Positions 1-9,236 of a DNA stretch of 64,000 bases are shown piece after piece. Origin of the DNA: Verrucomicrobiota bacterium. Its GTDB lineage: Bacteria > Verrucomicrobiota > Kiritimatiellia > UBA8416 > JABMPJ01. The stretch lies in NCBI GenBank assembly GCA_018648805.1, contig JABGQM010000003.1, positions 24,399-88,398 on the forward strand. The letters are read 5' to 3'. The position numbers and the translations under genes were made by a program. The stretch's first letter is position 1. Each line of letters starts with the position of its first letter. The notes beneath the pieces are model-generated. The model had not been told where the DNA came from, did not search any database, and was given only the letters and a program-made list of their open reading frames with translations.

Positions 1-1572
1 GCGGTCGAAGCTGGCGAGGTAGTCGCGGTAGAAGAGCGCAGCGATGGGGGCGATGCGGTGCGCGCTGACTTCGTCGCTGAGCAGCTCTTTGGCCGCCTGG
101 CTGTCGCGGGCATAGCTGTCGCGCGCTTCAATCAGCGTTTGGGCAGCCGCCTGGAAGTCCTTCTCCTTGGTTCGCAGCGACTCCTGCACCAGAAGCAGGA
201 TCGTGGCTGTTTTGCGATAGAGCGCGAAGAGGCTGGCCAGCGTCTCCTCATCCAGCAGGGCCGCCCGTTCGCGCTTACGTCGTACCGAGATGTCGGATAT
301 CTTGTCGAGATGATCACCAATGCGTTCGATATCGCTCATGCAGCGTGACACTTCCTGCATCAGCATGAGCTGGCGGCGGGAGAGCTGGCGGTGGGTCAAC
401 TGGTGCAGGTAGGCCTTCACATGCACCTTGATCTCGTTGACCACCTTCTCGTTCAGTTTGATCTGGCGCAGCGTGGCCGGCGGGGAATTGAGCAGGATGA
501 CCTGTGCCAGGAGACTGTACGTCCGGCGGCAGACATCTATCGCGCGCCGCAGCTCATCGATCGCGGCCATGATGGCCCGCTCAGGGGTCTTGAGCAGTAT
601 CGGGTCGAGATGGCTTGGCTCCGGGGGTTGGCCGCGCGAGGGCACCAGGAAGCGCACCACGATGGCATGCAGCTTCCAGAACGGCAGCACCACCAGGGCG
701 CCCAGTGTCATGACGAGCGTGTTCATGTTGGCCGTCTGGTGAATCAGGTCACTTGAACTGACGTGGGACAGCTGCAGAATCCAAGGCCGGAGCCCCAGGG
801 CCAGCGCGACCGTAATGAGCTTGAAGAGGAGGTGCGATACCGCCGTGCGTCGCGCCTCGATATGGGTGCCGATGCTGCTCAGCAGAGCCGTGGCACAGGT
901 GCCGATGTTGGCGCCCATCACGATCGGGAAGACCTGGTGCAGTTCCGTAAAGACCCCCGCGCTGGTAAGGGCAAAACACATGCCGATCGTGGCGCCGCTG
1001 CTCTGCCACACCGCCGTCAGGGCCGTGGCGACGCCGAGTCCAATCAAGGTGCCCTGCCAGGTGCGTCCATCCACGACGGCCAGAAGGGGCTGCAGGGCAT
1101 CGCGATGGGGGCGGATCGCCTCGCTCATAACGTTCATGCCGAGAAAGAGCAGCCCGAATCCGAGCAGGGCACGGCCAATCTGGCGGTTGCGCGGCTGGCG
1201 GCTGACCGCCGAGATGATGAACCCGAGCGCAATGGCGAAATAACAGTAGTCGCCCAGCTTGAGCGAGACCGCCTGCATCGAGATCGTGGTGCCGATGCAG
1301 GATCCGATCGTAGCGGGCACCGTTTCGGCGAGGGAGAGCAGGCCGGCGTTGACAAAGCCCACCAGCATCACCGTCGCCGCGCTGCTGTGGACCAACGTGC
1401 CCAAAACCGTGCCCAACAGAATGCCGAGCAGGGGCGAGCGGCCGGCACGGGCCAGGACCGTACGCAGGCCGCTGCCGCTGGCCTCGCGCAGGCCATCGGT
1501 CATCAACCCCATCCCAAAGATAAACAAGGCCAGCCCACCCAGTAGGGCGGCGATCAGAAATGCGTACTCCAT
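1..1572 (-). CDS. Na/Pi cotransporter family protein with C-terminal PhoU-like domain (C-terminus off window)
   Basis: Sodium-coupled phosphate carrier of the NptA/YjbB type in the inner membrane. The reading frame has 524 codons with no stop, so the C-terminus lies beyond the left edge. Residues 1-310 form many hydrophobic segments and carry the two family repeats, seen as LVHSSAATVMLVGF and AVWQSSGATIGM, the QSS-type substrate loops. From about residue 350 the protein becomes charged and helical (SDIERIGDHLDKISD), typical of the PhoU-like regulatory domain appended in bacterial members. The ATG at 1572 is preceded by AGGAAAGG. The family assignment is firm; direction and regulation of transport cannot be read. 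Confidence 0.9.
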   Translation of the reverse strand, partial: MEYAFLIAALLGGLALFIFGMGLMTDGLREASGSGLRTVLARAGRSPLLGILLGTVLGTLVHSSAATVMLVGFVNAGLLSLAETVPATIGSCIGTTISMQAVSLKLGDYCYFAIALGFIISAVSRQPRNRQIGRALLGFGLLFLGMNVMSEAIRPHRDALQPLLAVVDGRTWQGTLIGLGVATALTAVWQSSGATIGMCFALTSAGVFTELHQVFPIVMGANIGTCATALLSSIGTHIEARRTAVSHLLFKLITVALALGLRPWILQLSHVSSSDLIHQTANMNTLVMTLGALVVLPFWKLHAIVVRFLVPSRGQPPEPSHLDPILLKTPERAIMAAIDELRRAIDVCRRTYSLLAQVILLNSPPATLRQIKLNEKVVNEIKVHVKAYLHQLTHRQLSRRQLMLMQEVSRCMSDIERIGDHLDKISDISVRRKRERAALLDEETLASLFALYRKTATILLLVQESLRTKEKDFQAAAQTLIEARDSYARDSQAAKELLSDEVSAHRIAPIAALFYRDYLASFDR

Positions 1573-1669
1573 CGGTTACCTTTCCTGTATCCATGATGGC
1601 ATGGGATCCTGGAGAGGAAAAGCGCCAAGTCTGTATTGATATAGGCCTATCGCCACTTGTCTTCCGGGG

Positions 1670-2509
1670 CTAACGCACGATGAAGAGGGTGGGGGGGATG
1701 CTGTGCCAAATCTCCATCTTGTTGAAGAAGAAGTTCCCGCCGGTATCCGTGTCGCGATTGAAAAGTGAAATGCTGTCGAGGGTTCCTGACCCCGAGAGTG
1801 TTCCCACGATGTTGGTCAGAGGAGGCCCTCCACTGTTCGTAGCATCATAAATAGCGAAGCTATATGTATCCGCAGCAGTGAGCGTAAACTCCAGATTCAG
1901 CCCTGAATCGCGACTGGAAATGCCCGTGTCGCGCTTTCCGCTGGCGTCAAAAATGCTGTAGTTCAGGTCAACGAGCGGTGCCGCACTGTAGATGCCGAAC
2001 TGGAATCGGGCATTCGTATCGAAGTTCGCGGGGCTGTTTGTGCTATTGCCGTTGCGGATAGCAAACCCACTGGAAGTGTCTACCGTCTGAAGAATGGCGT
2101 TCTCGAACGATATCTTGAGCATGTCACCCGCTCGCGCGAGTCGGGTTCCCCAGAACGATCCGTTCCAGCCGAACCCACGATAGGCCGCCACATACTGTTC
2201 GCCCTGTCCTGCCCCGTCATCGGCCCACGTGCCCCACGCGTGGTAGCCGGGAACACTCCAGATGTAGTTCAAATCCCCACGCGGGTTGGGCGAGTTGTCT
2301 TCGGTGCTGGCTAAATAGGTCCCTCCACCACTGGTTCGGAAGACCCACGGGTCGAAGCCGACCCCTTCGTTCAGACCACTGCCATCCCAGTTCGTGTAGT
2401 TCGAGGCATTGTCCCGGGCGACGAGAACGGGGCCGGCGTGCCCGGGCGCAGGCAGCATGATGCCCACAACGGCGGAGACGAGCGCGATCCCTTTGACAAA
2501 ACGTTTCAT
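1670..2509 (-). CDS. Secreted hypothetical protein
   Basis: A 279-residue exported protein. The first residues MKRFVKGIALVSAVVGIML and a cut near PGHAG look like a type I signal peptide. The mature part is rich in Gly, Asn, Ser and aromatic residues (GFGWNGSFWGTRLARAGD), with beta-strand character as in lectin-like or PEP-CTERM-associated secreted proteins. The C-terminus (IPPTLFIVR) lacks a PEP motif, hydrophobic helix and basic tail, so it is not an exosortase substrate. A longer frame starts at 2542, but ATG 2509 has GGGAGG just upstream and a good promoter places the transcript start near 2527. I do not recognise a specific function. Confidence 0.75.
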   Translation of the reverse strand: MKRFVKGIALVSAVVGIMLPAPGHAGPVLVARDNASNYTNWDGSGLNEGVGFDPWVFRTSGGGTYLASTEDNSPNPRGDLNYIWSVPGYHAWGTWADDGAGQGEQYVAAYRGFGWNGSFWGTRLARAGDMLKISFENAILQTVDTSSGFAIRNGNSTNSPANFDTNARFQFGIYSAAPLVDLNYSIFDASGKRDTGISSRDSGLNLEFTLTAADTYSFAIYDATNSGGPPLTNIVGTLSGSGTLDSISLFNRDTDTGGNFFFNKMEIWHSIPPTLFIVR

Positions 2510-2533
2510 CCCATGCCTCCCATCTGAGCGGAC

Positions 2534-2562
2534 ATTATACACCAGCCTATATCTGGATTCAA
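2534..2562 (-). promoter_or_regulatory. Sigma70-type promoter for the secreted protein gene
   Basis: On the minus strand TTGAAT (2562-2557), a 17-bp spacer and TATAAT (2539-2534) form a near-consensus promoter. Transcription would begin near 2527 and give a leader of about 18 nt containing GGGAGG before ATG 2509. This excludes the in-frame start at 2542. Confidence 0.6.
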
Positions 2563-2644
2563 AGGAACAAAGTCAATGCAGCGGCATCGCCCCTGCCCGC
2601 GGGTCATGCGCACATCCGCCAGCAGTTCCTGTGCCCTTTTTAGT

Positions 2645-2673
2645 TTGACGGGGAGAGGCGGAGAAACAATAAT
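2645..2673 (+). promoter_or_regulatory. Candidate sigma70 promoter for the exopolysaccharide operon
   Basis: TTGACG (2645-2650), a 17-bp spacer and AATAAT (2668-2673) lie 80 bp upstream of the beta-barrel gene. This is the best plus-strand match in the intergenic region and would drive the operon 2753-7519. A small inverted repeat (CCAC...GTGG near 2709-2722) sits in the leader; its role is unknown. Confidence 0.45.
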
Positions 2674-2752
2674 GGACCACAATTAATCAGATCTATGGAC
2701 CGGCGACCACGTCGAGGTGGTGTGTCCGGAAATTACAGTGGGAGATACCCGT

Positions 2753-3955
2753 ATGAAGGCCGCTAGATTCGTTCTGTGTTCAGCAATGGTTGTGGCGCTC
2801 TCCGCCGCGCAGGTGATGGCCGAAGAATCACAGGGAGACCGTTTTCGTTTCTCCGTGAATACACGGGCGGATTACACCGATAACCGTGATGCCTGGGAAG
2901 CCGACGAGGAGTCGAACTGGGACTTCTATATTCGCCCGCGGGCCGATGTGCTGTTCGAAACCGAGAGCACACTGTTGGACCTCTACTACGCGCCCTCGTT
3001 CCGCTACCGGACCGATCCCAGCAACGTGCAGAACGACAACGAGATTCATCACGACCTGGGGATTAATGTCAAACATAAGGTCTCGCGTCGCCTGGTCCTG
3101 CGTCTCATGGAGAAGTTTGACCTGACCGATGATGCGGCTGTTTCAGACGATGGCGCCACGGTGCGTGGCGACCGCAGCTACTACCTCAATACCTTCGGGG
3201 GCAGCATCGATATGCTGGCCGCCAAGCGTACCGAGGTGGATATCTATGCGCGTAATACCATCAAACGCTACGACGAAGACGTCGTCGCCAGCACCTCGGA
3301 TGAGGATCGTACGGACGTCGGCGCGAAGCTGACGCAACATCTGAGCAACAATATGCGCGTCACCCTTGAAAGCGGCTACTCGATGTTCGGCTACGAATCC
3401 CCGGGTATGATTATGCGTGACTTTGATTCTCTCCTCCTGGCGGCCGGGGGCGAGAAGGTGTTGTCCAAGAACCTGACCGTGGGTGGCCAGGTCGGAGCGC
3501 AGATGCAGTCGTACGACGATGATGGCATCGATGACTCGACCAACCCCTTCGCCAAGCTGTTCGTGCGCGGCAATACGTCGCCCTCCCTGCGCCTTTCCGG
3601 TACGCTCACACACGCCGTACGTGATGCGGATGCCTACCCGTTTGCTTCACAGGAATACTCCGAGCTGCGCGGCGTGGTCGATTGGGACACCACCCCGCAA
3701 GTGACGCTGACCCTGTCGGGCATCTATCGCCTTAGCGACTACGAGGACGTCGTGCCGTCGGCGGCAGCCCTGGCTGACTTTCTGGGGCTGACCGAAGGTG
3801 ATGAAACCACGATCGATGTCTACGGACAGGCAGCATACAAGGTGACGGATTCGTGCACCCTCCTGCTGCGTCAGCGTTTCGAGGATGTCGACTCGGACAT
3901 CTCGACCTCTTACAACAAAAACACGACCACGCTTGAACTGACCAAATTCTTCTAG
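2753..3955 (+). CDS. Outer-membrane beta-barrel protein of an exopolysaccharide locus
   Basis: A 400-residue outer-membrane protein. ATG 2753 is preceded by GGGAGA, and the N-terminus MKAARFVLCSAMVVALSAAQVMAEE is a clear signal peptide cut after VMA. The rest alternates polar and hydrophobic residues in short strands with many Arg, Asp and Tyr, and ends ELTKFF with a C-terminal Phe as outer-membrane barrels do. It resembles the barrel proteins encoded next to polysaccharide export genes, which probably help secrete or anchor polymer. It is the first gene of the operon with the BY-kinase and Wza genes. Barrel class is likely; the exact role is inferred from context. Confidence 0.8.
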   Translation: MKAARFVLCSAMVVALSAAQVMAEESQGDRFRFSVNTRADYTDNRDAWEADEESNWDFYIRPRADVLFETESTLLDLYYAPSFRYRTDPSNVQNDNEIHHDLGINVKHKVSRRLVLRLMEKFDLTDDAAVSDDGATVRGDRSYYLNTFGGSIDMLAAKRTEVDIYARNTIKRYDEDVVASTSDEDRTDVGAKLTQHLSNNMRVTLESGYSMFGYESPGMIMRDFDSLLLAAGGEKVLSKNLTVGGQVGAQMQSYDDDGIDDSTNPFAKLFVRGNTSPSLRLSGTLTHAVRDADAYPFASQEYSELRGVVDWDTTPQVTLTLSGIYRLSDYEDVVPSAAALADFLGLTEGDETTIDVYGQAAYKVTDSCTLLLRQRFEDVDSDISTSYNKNTTTLELTKFF

Positions 3956-4049
3956 GTCGACGTCAACGTGTTGCCGACAGACCCTGCGGAGCGAGCGCTG
4001 TGTTCGACCGCGGGGTTTTCGGTGAACAGTGGTGATGGGGTAACACACT

Positions 4050-6191
4050 ATGCCGGAACAACATCAGCAGGAAAGCCTGCACTTCCTTGATTACTGGCGC
4101 GTGATCGTGGGGCGCAAGGAGATCGTCATTGCGGTGGCCTTGCTGGTCATTCTGGCAGGCGTGCTGGTGACCTATTCGATGTCGAAGGTCTACATGTCCT
4201 CCTGCGTCATCAAGGTCGAGGAGGAGCGTCCGGATGTATCGGTCTTTTCGCCGGAGATGATGCGCTTTGATCCACTCTTCCTGCGCACTCAGTTTGAGAT
4301 TATCCAGTCGGGACCGGTGGTCGAGGAAGTCGTGCGCCGCCTCAACTTGAACGAGACGCTCGGTCGTGCCTACGGCTACTACGACGCTCTCGGCGAAGGC
4401 AGCCTGGAGGCGACCTACAAGATCGTCTCGTCGCGACTCAAGGTGCAGCAGTACCGTGACACCAACCTGATCGAGATCCAGATCTACATGGATGAGCCCA
4501 AGGGCACCGCGCCGCAGATCGCGGCGGATATTGCCAATGAGGTGGCCACGGTCTATCGTGACCTCACCATCCGGCGCACCCGCGAGACGACCGAGAAGGC
4601 CCTCGAGGCCCTCTTCGAGTCGCTCGAGGATCAACGCAATTCCGTCACGGCGGCGGAACAGACCGTGTCGGCGGTCCAGAACAAGTACAAGCTGACCATC
4701 GTCAATAGCTATGGCGGCACCGATAGCGCGTTGACCAAAACGAGTGTCATCTACCTCGAACAGGCGCGTATCCAACAGCGCATGGAAATGGAAGCCAAGA
4801 AGGCCCTTTTTGAGAAAGTGACCTCGCTGCCGCTGGACGAACTTCTGGGCGCCTTCTCCCACCTGGTGTCAGACATCTCTCTCGTTAAACTGGTGGCGGA
4901 GAAGCGCCAGGCAGAGGTGGAGCTGAACCGCATGAAGGATGCCCTCGGCCAGAACCATCCGGACTTGATTCGCGTGCAGGCCACCATCGATGAGCTGAGC
5001 GCTAAGATTAACGATGGCCTGAAGGGACTGCGTACCGGCGTTGAGGCGGAGTATCAGCGCGCCATGGCCCAGACCAAGGCGCTTGAAGAGATGTTGGAGC
5101 AGGCCAAGACGAGTGACCGTACCCAGGGGGGAGAGGGGTACCTGGAGTATGATGTCGCCAAGGCCGACCTGGCGCACCAGCGCCGCATGCTCGAGGCCCT
5201 CGAGATGCGCTATGCCCAGGAGCGAATCGAAATGCGCATTCCGCGCACCACGGTGGAACGTGTCGAACCGGCCAAGCCCCCCAGTGTGCACGAGCAGGTG
5301 CGTCCCAAGCCGGTCCTGAATATTGTCTTGAGTGTACTGGTCGGACTGGCCGCCGGGGTGGCCCTGGCCTACTTCGTTGAGTACCTCGACACCTCGATCA
5401 AGACGATTGACGATATCGAGCAGTACATGCAGTCAACGGTCCTGGGCGTTATCCCGCAGAAGGTGAAGCCGCTGATGGACCCGACCGCCGAGGCGGCGCA
5501 TGCCGAGGCCTACCGCGTCCTGCGTACGAACGTCCGCTTCTCCAAGCATGCCGTGGGCGGCAAGAGCATCTGCGTCACCAGTGCCAGCGTGGGCGAAGGC
5601 AAGTCGTTGACCCTTTTCAACCTGGCCTACATCTCGGCCCAGCTGGGCGATCGGGTCATCATCGTGGACTCCGACTTGCATCGGCCACGCCAGCACAAGA
5701 TTCTGGAAGTGACCAACCGTCCCGGCTTGGCCAATATTGTCGTGGGCGATTCGACCCTGGACGACTGCATTCAGCATACGCCTGAGAAGAATCTCGACTT
5801 CCTGCCCAGCGGCAAGCTGTCCACGGGCGTGCATGGGCTGATTGCCACTGAGCAGATGAAGGCGGTCGTGACCGAGCTCAAAGAACGCTACGACTTTGTC
5901 TTCTTCGATTCGCCGCCGATCATCGGTGTCAGCGATGCCTCACTCCTGACGCGTGAGGTCGATGGCGTGCTGCTGGTGATTCAACACCGCAAGTACCCGC
6001 GTGCGCTCTCGGCACGGGCCAAGGATATGGTGGAGAACTTCGGCGGAAACTTGCTGGGTGTTGTGCTCAACAACATCAATATTTCGCGTGATTACGCCTA
6101 CTACTATTACCATCAGAACTACTATTACTACCCGCACGCCAAGGATGAGGACGGTGAGGACGAGCAGGATGTCAAAGTGGAGAAGGCATGA
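4050..6191 (+). CDS. Polysaccharide co-polymerase/BY-kinase (Wzz-GumC fused to CpsD-type tyrosine autokinase)
   Basis: Controls polymer length and export in exopolysaccharide synthesis at the inner membrane. Residues about 1-440 form a Wzz-type domain: TM helix near residues 27-47, a long periplasmic coiled-coil stretch, and a second TM near 420-440 preceded by the Pro-rich AKPPSVHEQVRPKP. Residues about 470-660 are the kinase: Walker A SASVGEGKS near 514, Walker A' IIVDSDLHRP near 537 and Walker B FVFFDSPP near 614. The C-terminus has a dense tyrosine cluster (DYAYYYYHQNYYYY, near 681) for autophosphorylation, then an acidic tail. Length of 713 residues is typical for fused forms. It overlaps the next gene by ATGA. 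Confidence 0.95.
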   Translation: MPEQHQQESLHFLDYWRVIVGRKEIVIAVALLVILAGVLVTYSMSKVYMSSCVIKVEEERPDVSVFSPEMMRFDPLFLRTQFEIIQSGPVVEEVVRRLNLNETLGRAYGYYDALGEGSLEATYKIVSSRLKVQQYRDTNLIEIQIYMDEPKGTAPQIAADIANEVATVYRDLTIRRTRETTEKALEALFESLEDQRNSVTAAEQTVSAVQNKYKLTIVNSYGGTDSALTKTSVIYLEQARIQQRMEMEAKKALFEKVTSLPLDELLGAFSHLVSDISLVKLVAEKRQAEVELNRMKDALGQNHPDLIRVQATIDELSAKINDGLKGLRTGVEAEYQRAMAQTKALEEMLEQAKTSDRTQGGEGYLEYDVAKADLAHQRRMLEALEMRYAQERIEMRIPRTTVERVEPAKPPSVHEQVRPKPVLNIVLSVLVGLAAGVALAYFVEYLDTSIKTIDDIEQYMQSTVLGVIPQKVKPLMDPTAEAAHAEAYRVLRTNVRFSKHAVGGKSICVTSASVGEGKSLTLFNLAYISAQLGDRVIIVDSDLHRPRQHKILEVTNRPGLANIVVGDSTLDDCIQHTPEKNLDFLPSGKLSTGVHGLIATEQMKAVVTELKERYDFVFFDSPPIIGVSDASLLTREVDGVLLVIQHRKYPRALSARAKDMVENFGGNLLGVVLNNINISRDYAYYYYHQNYYYYPHAKDEDGEDEQDVKVEKA

Positions 6192-6919
6192 GGATGAATC
6201 GTTGGCTGTTTTCGGGAGCCCTGTTGGTCCTGCTGGTCGTGCTGGGTGGCGGCTGTGCCACGAGCGGCACGGGTGATCAACGCCTGGCACGCTACCGCCC
6301 GGATGGCGCACAGCGCCGCCCGTGGGAGTGGGGCCCCAAGACGGTCGCTCCCGTCGCGGCCGTCACAACCGCGGCCACCAATGGGGCGGTGGTGGCGGTG
6401 ACCCCAACACCTGTTGAGCCCGTACAGAGTGGCTATGACGGCGAGGGGGCCGTGCTGCGCCGTGGCGACAGTATTATCGTCTACCTCAAGAACATTCCGC
6501 GGCCCGAAGATATCCAGGAGGAGGTCGATGCCGTCGGCTTCATTACGCTGCCTTACATCGGCAAGATCCGTGTGGCCGGGATGAGCACATCGCGGGCCGA
6601 GGACGCTATCAAGGCGGCCTACATCGATGGCGATATTTTCAAGAAGATCGATGTGATCGTCGTGGCCGAGGCCGGCACCTACTACGTCCGTGGGGAGGTG
6701 AAACGTCCCGGCGTGTACCTCGTCTCGGGTGCCCTGACGCTCGTGCAGGCCGTCACGTCGGCGGGAGGCTACACCGACTTTGCCAAGCCGTCCAAGATCA
6801 AGGTTATTCGCGATCGACAGGACATGACATTCAATGGGGACCGGATTGAGGACGGCAAGGATCCTGACCCGCTGATTAAGGCCAAGGACACGATCATCGT
6901 GCCCCGCCGTTGGATGTAG
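6188..6919 (+). CDS. Polysaccharide export lipoprotein, Wza type (Poly_export plus SLBB)
   Basis: Outer-membrane polysaccharide exporter component. The N-terminus MRMNRWLFSGALLVLLVVLGGGCATSG is a lipoprotein signal peptide with Cys as the lipid site. After a Pro/Ala/Thr-rich linker, the Poly_export domain begins near residue 85 (LRRGDSIIVYLKNI), followed by an SLBB domain (YYVRGEVKRPGVYLVSGALTL) and an end (KDTIIVPRRWM) usual for the family. Length is 243 residues, shorter than E. coli Wza, as in single-SLBB members. Its start overlaps the BY-kinase stop by 4 bp, so the two are translationally coupled and very likely partners. Confidence 0.92.
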   Translation: MRMNRWLFSGALLVLLVVLGGGCATSGTGDQRLARYRPDGAQRRPWEWGPKTVAPVAAVTTAATNGAVVAVTPTPVEPVQSGYDGEGAVLRRGDSIIVYLKNIPRPEDIQEEVDAVGFITLPYIGKIRVAGMSTSRAEDAIKAAYIDGDIFKKIDVIVVAEAGTYYVRGEVKRPGVYLVSGALTLVQAVTSAGGYTDFAKPSKIKVIRDRQDMTFNGDRIEDGKDPDPLIKAKDTIIVPRRWM

Positions 6920-7519
6920 ATGCAATCGAAACCCGCTAAAACCTGGCAAACCTGTGGCGGGGCCCTTCTGGTGGCCGTCGGTATCTTTGGGGCCCATTAC
7001 GGCTGGAGTGCCACGCGCGCCCACTGGCTCTATCGCGACGCCAAGTACGGCCGTCAGCGCGATGATGTGCCGGCCATCCTGCGCGCCTGCGAAGCGGCCC
7101 ATCGCCTCTATCCGCACAACTACTATTTCTGCATCTGGGCCGCCGAACAAGCCTATCACAGCCGCAACGAGGTCTATGGTGAAGATCGGGCGCGACGCTG
7201 TCGGGCTTCTGAGAACTGGTGCAATGTCGGGCTGTCGCAGAACCACTACAAGAGCCAACTCCAGCTCCTTAAGGCACGTTTGGTTGAGCGCAGAGACCCC
7301 GTCGCCGCCGCGGCCCACTGGGCACGCTATGTGGACTGGCACTTCTGGGAGCCCTACAACCACGCCGTACTGGTCGACCTGTATGCCAGCGCGGGAAATT
7401 TCGATGACGCCGCCGAGTCGCTCGACTGGGTACGCGGCTCGGAGCACTACGAGTGGGCCCTCGGCCGGTTGCAGGATTCCTGGAAGCAGGAGATGCGGCG
7501 GCCGCCTGCGGGGAAGTGA
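6920..7519 (+). CDS. Membrane-anchored TPR-like protein of the exopolysaccharide operon
   Basis: A 199-residue protein whose ATG follows the wza-type stop codon with no gap, so it is co-translated. A single TM segment lies near residues 12-28 (GALLVAVGIFGAHYGW). The remainder is helical, rich in Ala, Tyr and Trp, with pairs resembling tetratricopeptide helices (YPHNYYFCIWAAEQAYHSRN; DLYASAGNFDDAAESLDW). Similar short proteins near O-antigen ligase genes act in polymer assembly, but no such partner is seen here. Its stop codon lies inside a 28-bp heptamer repeat array, so the original end may have been changed by repeat insertion. Function unknown. Confidence 0.7.
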   Translation: MQSKPAKTWQTCGGALLVAVGIFGAHYGWSATRAHWLYRDAKYGRQRDDVPAILRACEAAHRLYPHNYYFCIWAAEQAYHSRNEVYGEDRARRCRASENWCNVGLSQNHYKSQLQLLKARLVERRDPVAAAAHWARYVDWHFWEPYNHAVLVDLYASAGNFDDAAESLDWVRGSEHYEWALGRLQDSWKQEMRRPPAGK

Positions 7520-7542
7520 GCAGTGGGCAGTGAGCAGTGGGC
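7515..7542. repeat. Heptamer tandem array, copy 1
   Basis: Four 7-bp units read AGTGAGC AGTGGGC AGTGAGC AGTGGGC without interruption. The array includes the TGA stop of the preceding gene. Related arrays occur at 9237-9352, 14164-14191, 17167-17194 and 43361-43388. Confidence 0.85.
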
Positions 7543-7574
7543 TCGGGCCTGGCGTCACCATACCGACGGGGATG

Positions 7575-8711
7575 CTACGACGAAGAGGGCGGCGCCAGTA
7601 ACTCTCTGCAGCTGGCGAGCACCGACTCGACCGTGATGCGGTGCATGCACTGGATCTCGCGGCAGGGCCGGTGATAGCCGAAGATGAAGCAGGGCGCGCA
7701 GGGCTGCGGCTTGCAGACCACGCGGTGCCGTGCATCCTCGATACCCCATTTCTTGCGGTCGCTGGGACCGAACAGCACGACCGTGGGTGTGCCCGTGGCG
7801 CGCGCCAAGTGGGCCAGCCCCGAGTCCGCACCGATAAAGAGGGTCGCCCCACGGACGAGATCGGCCACCTCGGCCAACGGCCGCCCGTGCATCACCCGTA
7901 CGCCGCTACCGCCCTGCGACGTGAGCGTCGCGGCGGCCTGGGCCGCCACCGGACCGTCGGTGCGTCCTCCGGCAAAGACGATGTCGAGACCACACTGACC
8001 GTTCAACCGCAAAGCCACATCCACAAAGTTCTGCAGAGCCCACTGCTTGTAGCGTGTGGTGGCCCCGGGATGCACAACGGCGTAACGCCGGGCCGGCGCG
8101 GGCGCGGCAGGTGCATCGGTCGGGGGCATTCGGAGTGTCTGGGTCGTAAGGACGGCCAGATCGCCATCCGGGGCCTTGATGCCGAGCGGCTCCAGTAGAC
8201 GCAGAAACTGGCTCGCCTCGGGGGCATCCAGGCTGTAGTTGACCAAGTGGGTGTAGAGCGGATTGCGGCGTGGATTGATCTTGAAGCCGATCCGCAGCGG
8301 CGAACCGCTCAGGACTGCCATGACGGCCGAGAAATGATGGAACTGCTCCGTGTCGATGGCCAGATCGTAGGCATGCCGGCGCAGGTGGCGCAGCGTACGC
8401 AGGGGACGTTGATCGTAGAGCAGGGGGGTCGCGTGACGCTTGGCCAGCTCAATCACCTCGACATTACGCTGCTCGCAGAGCAGATCAATCACGGCCGCCG
8501 GATAGCGTGCGTGCAGCGCATCCAGCATGGGGAGCAGCAGGAGCATATCGCCCATACCGCCCGGGCGGAGCACCAGGATACGTTGAACGGAATCGGGTAG
8601 GGGCACATCATGCCCATTAGGCCGTGTCAGCACCCCGCAGAGCAGGGGGCCCAGACCCGCATCCAAGGTTTTTAGACTGCCGCTACCTAGTACCATACGG
8701 TGCTTCCCCAC
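7575..8711 (-). CDS. Glycosyltransferase family 9 (heptosyltransferase-like)
   Basis: Transfers a heptose or related sugar onto lipopolysaccharide core or a surface glycan at the cytoplasmic face. The N-terminal Rossmann half shows ILVLRPGGMGDMLLLLPML near residue 45, the family acceptor-side motif. The C-terminal half shows VVHPGA near 215 and FIGADSGLAHLARATGTPTV near 295, the donor-binding signature of GT9, then VVLFGPSDRKKWG. Length of 378 residues is usual. A Cys-rich tail (CKPQPCAPCFIFGYHRPCREIQC) is common in this family. The start may be GTG 8711 or ATG 8696; both have purine-rich sites upstream. It faces the exopolysaccharide operon convergently. Confidence 0.9.
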   Translation of the reverse strand: MGKHRMVLGSGSLKTLDAGLGPLLCGVLTRPNGHDVPLPDSVQRILVLRPGGMGDMLLLLPMLDALHARYPAAVIDLLCEQRNVEVIELAKRHATPLLYDQRPLRTLRHLRRHAYDLAIDTEQFHHFSAVMAVLSGSPLRIGFKINPRRNPLYTHLVNYSLDAPEASQFLRLLEPLGIKAPDGDLAVLTTQTLRMPPTDAPAAPAPARRYAVVHPGATTRYKQWALQNFVDVALRLNGQCGLDIVFAGGRTDGPVAAQAAATLTSQGGSGVRVMHGRPLAEVADLVRGATLFIGADSGLAHLARATGTPTVVLFGPSDRKKWGIEDARHRVVCKPQPCAPCFIFGYHRPCREIQCMHRITVESVLASCRELLAPPSSS

Positions 8712-8763
8712 TATTTCGCCTTCATCTTCTCCCTGGAACCACCCGCAGCATAGCGCAAGCGCA

Positions 8764-9159
8764 TCACCAGTACACTAGATTTTGATATGGCGCCAGCGGC
8801 CGGTCATGAACCAGGCGGGGCGCCCACCAGCACAACCCCACGGCGGCAATCAGCATGACCACGCTATCCTGGCCCGCCACGCGAGAGGCCTCGTCCATCT
8901 CACCGGCCCCGACATGACGCGACACAATCGCCACGGTGCCTGTCGCCAGACCGAGCACGATCGGAAACAGCAGCATCAGCATGGTACCGCTCATCGAGAG
9001 TGCCGCCACGGCATCGGCTCCCAGCCGGCTGACCCAGAAGAGGTCGATCAGGCTCTGGACGTTCTGCAGCACCGAACTGGCCATCATCGGTCCGGCCAGC
9101 AGCAGCGTGGCCCGAAGAAGGCCGCCCTCAGTGATCTGATTGTGGTCGCTTTGTGTCAT
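8764..9159 (-). pseudogene. MATE efflux transporter remnant with large internal deletion
   Basis: Residues 1-110 match the start of a MATE family multidrug/Na+ antiporter (GGLLRATLLLAGPMMASSVLQNVQSLIDLFWVSRLG, then LSMSGTMLMLLFPIVLGLATGT). Full members have about 450 residues; this frame ends at 131. In the +1 frame just before the end one reads AWFMTGRWRHIKI followed by a stop (8775-8777), which looks like the usual MATE C-terminus. The gene therefore appears to have lost its middle of roughly 300 residues and to join the N-terminal piece to the last dozen codons out of frame. Not functional. Confidence 0.75.
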
Positions 9160-9236
9160 GGTGTTTTCGGCGTGAGATGTGTCAATGGTGACAGAGTGAA
9201 TCGGTTATGCGAGATATCATGTGACCCCTTGGAAGA

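Noticed and set aside
749..1594. 281-codon minus-strand frame
   Set aside because: Same strand as the Na/Pi cotransporter but in another frame; low-complexity Arg/Pro/Gly composition. The true frame runs from 1572 off the left edge.
1670..2509. PEP-CTERM exosortase substrate near an exopolysaccharide locus
   Set aside because: The C-terminus has no PEP motif, TM helix or basic tail, and no exosortase gene is in the window.
6128..7852. 574-codon open frame on the minus strand opposite the Wza-type and TPR-like genes
   Set aside because: It is antisense to three genes with clear motifs, has no domain or signal and follows from high GC at third codon positions.
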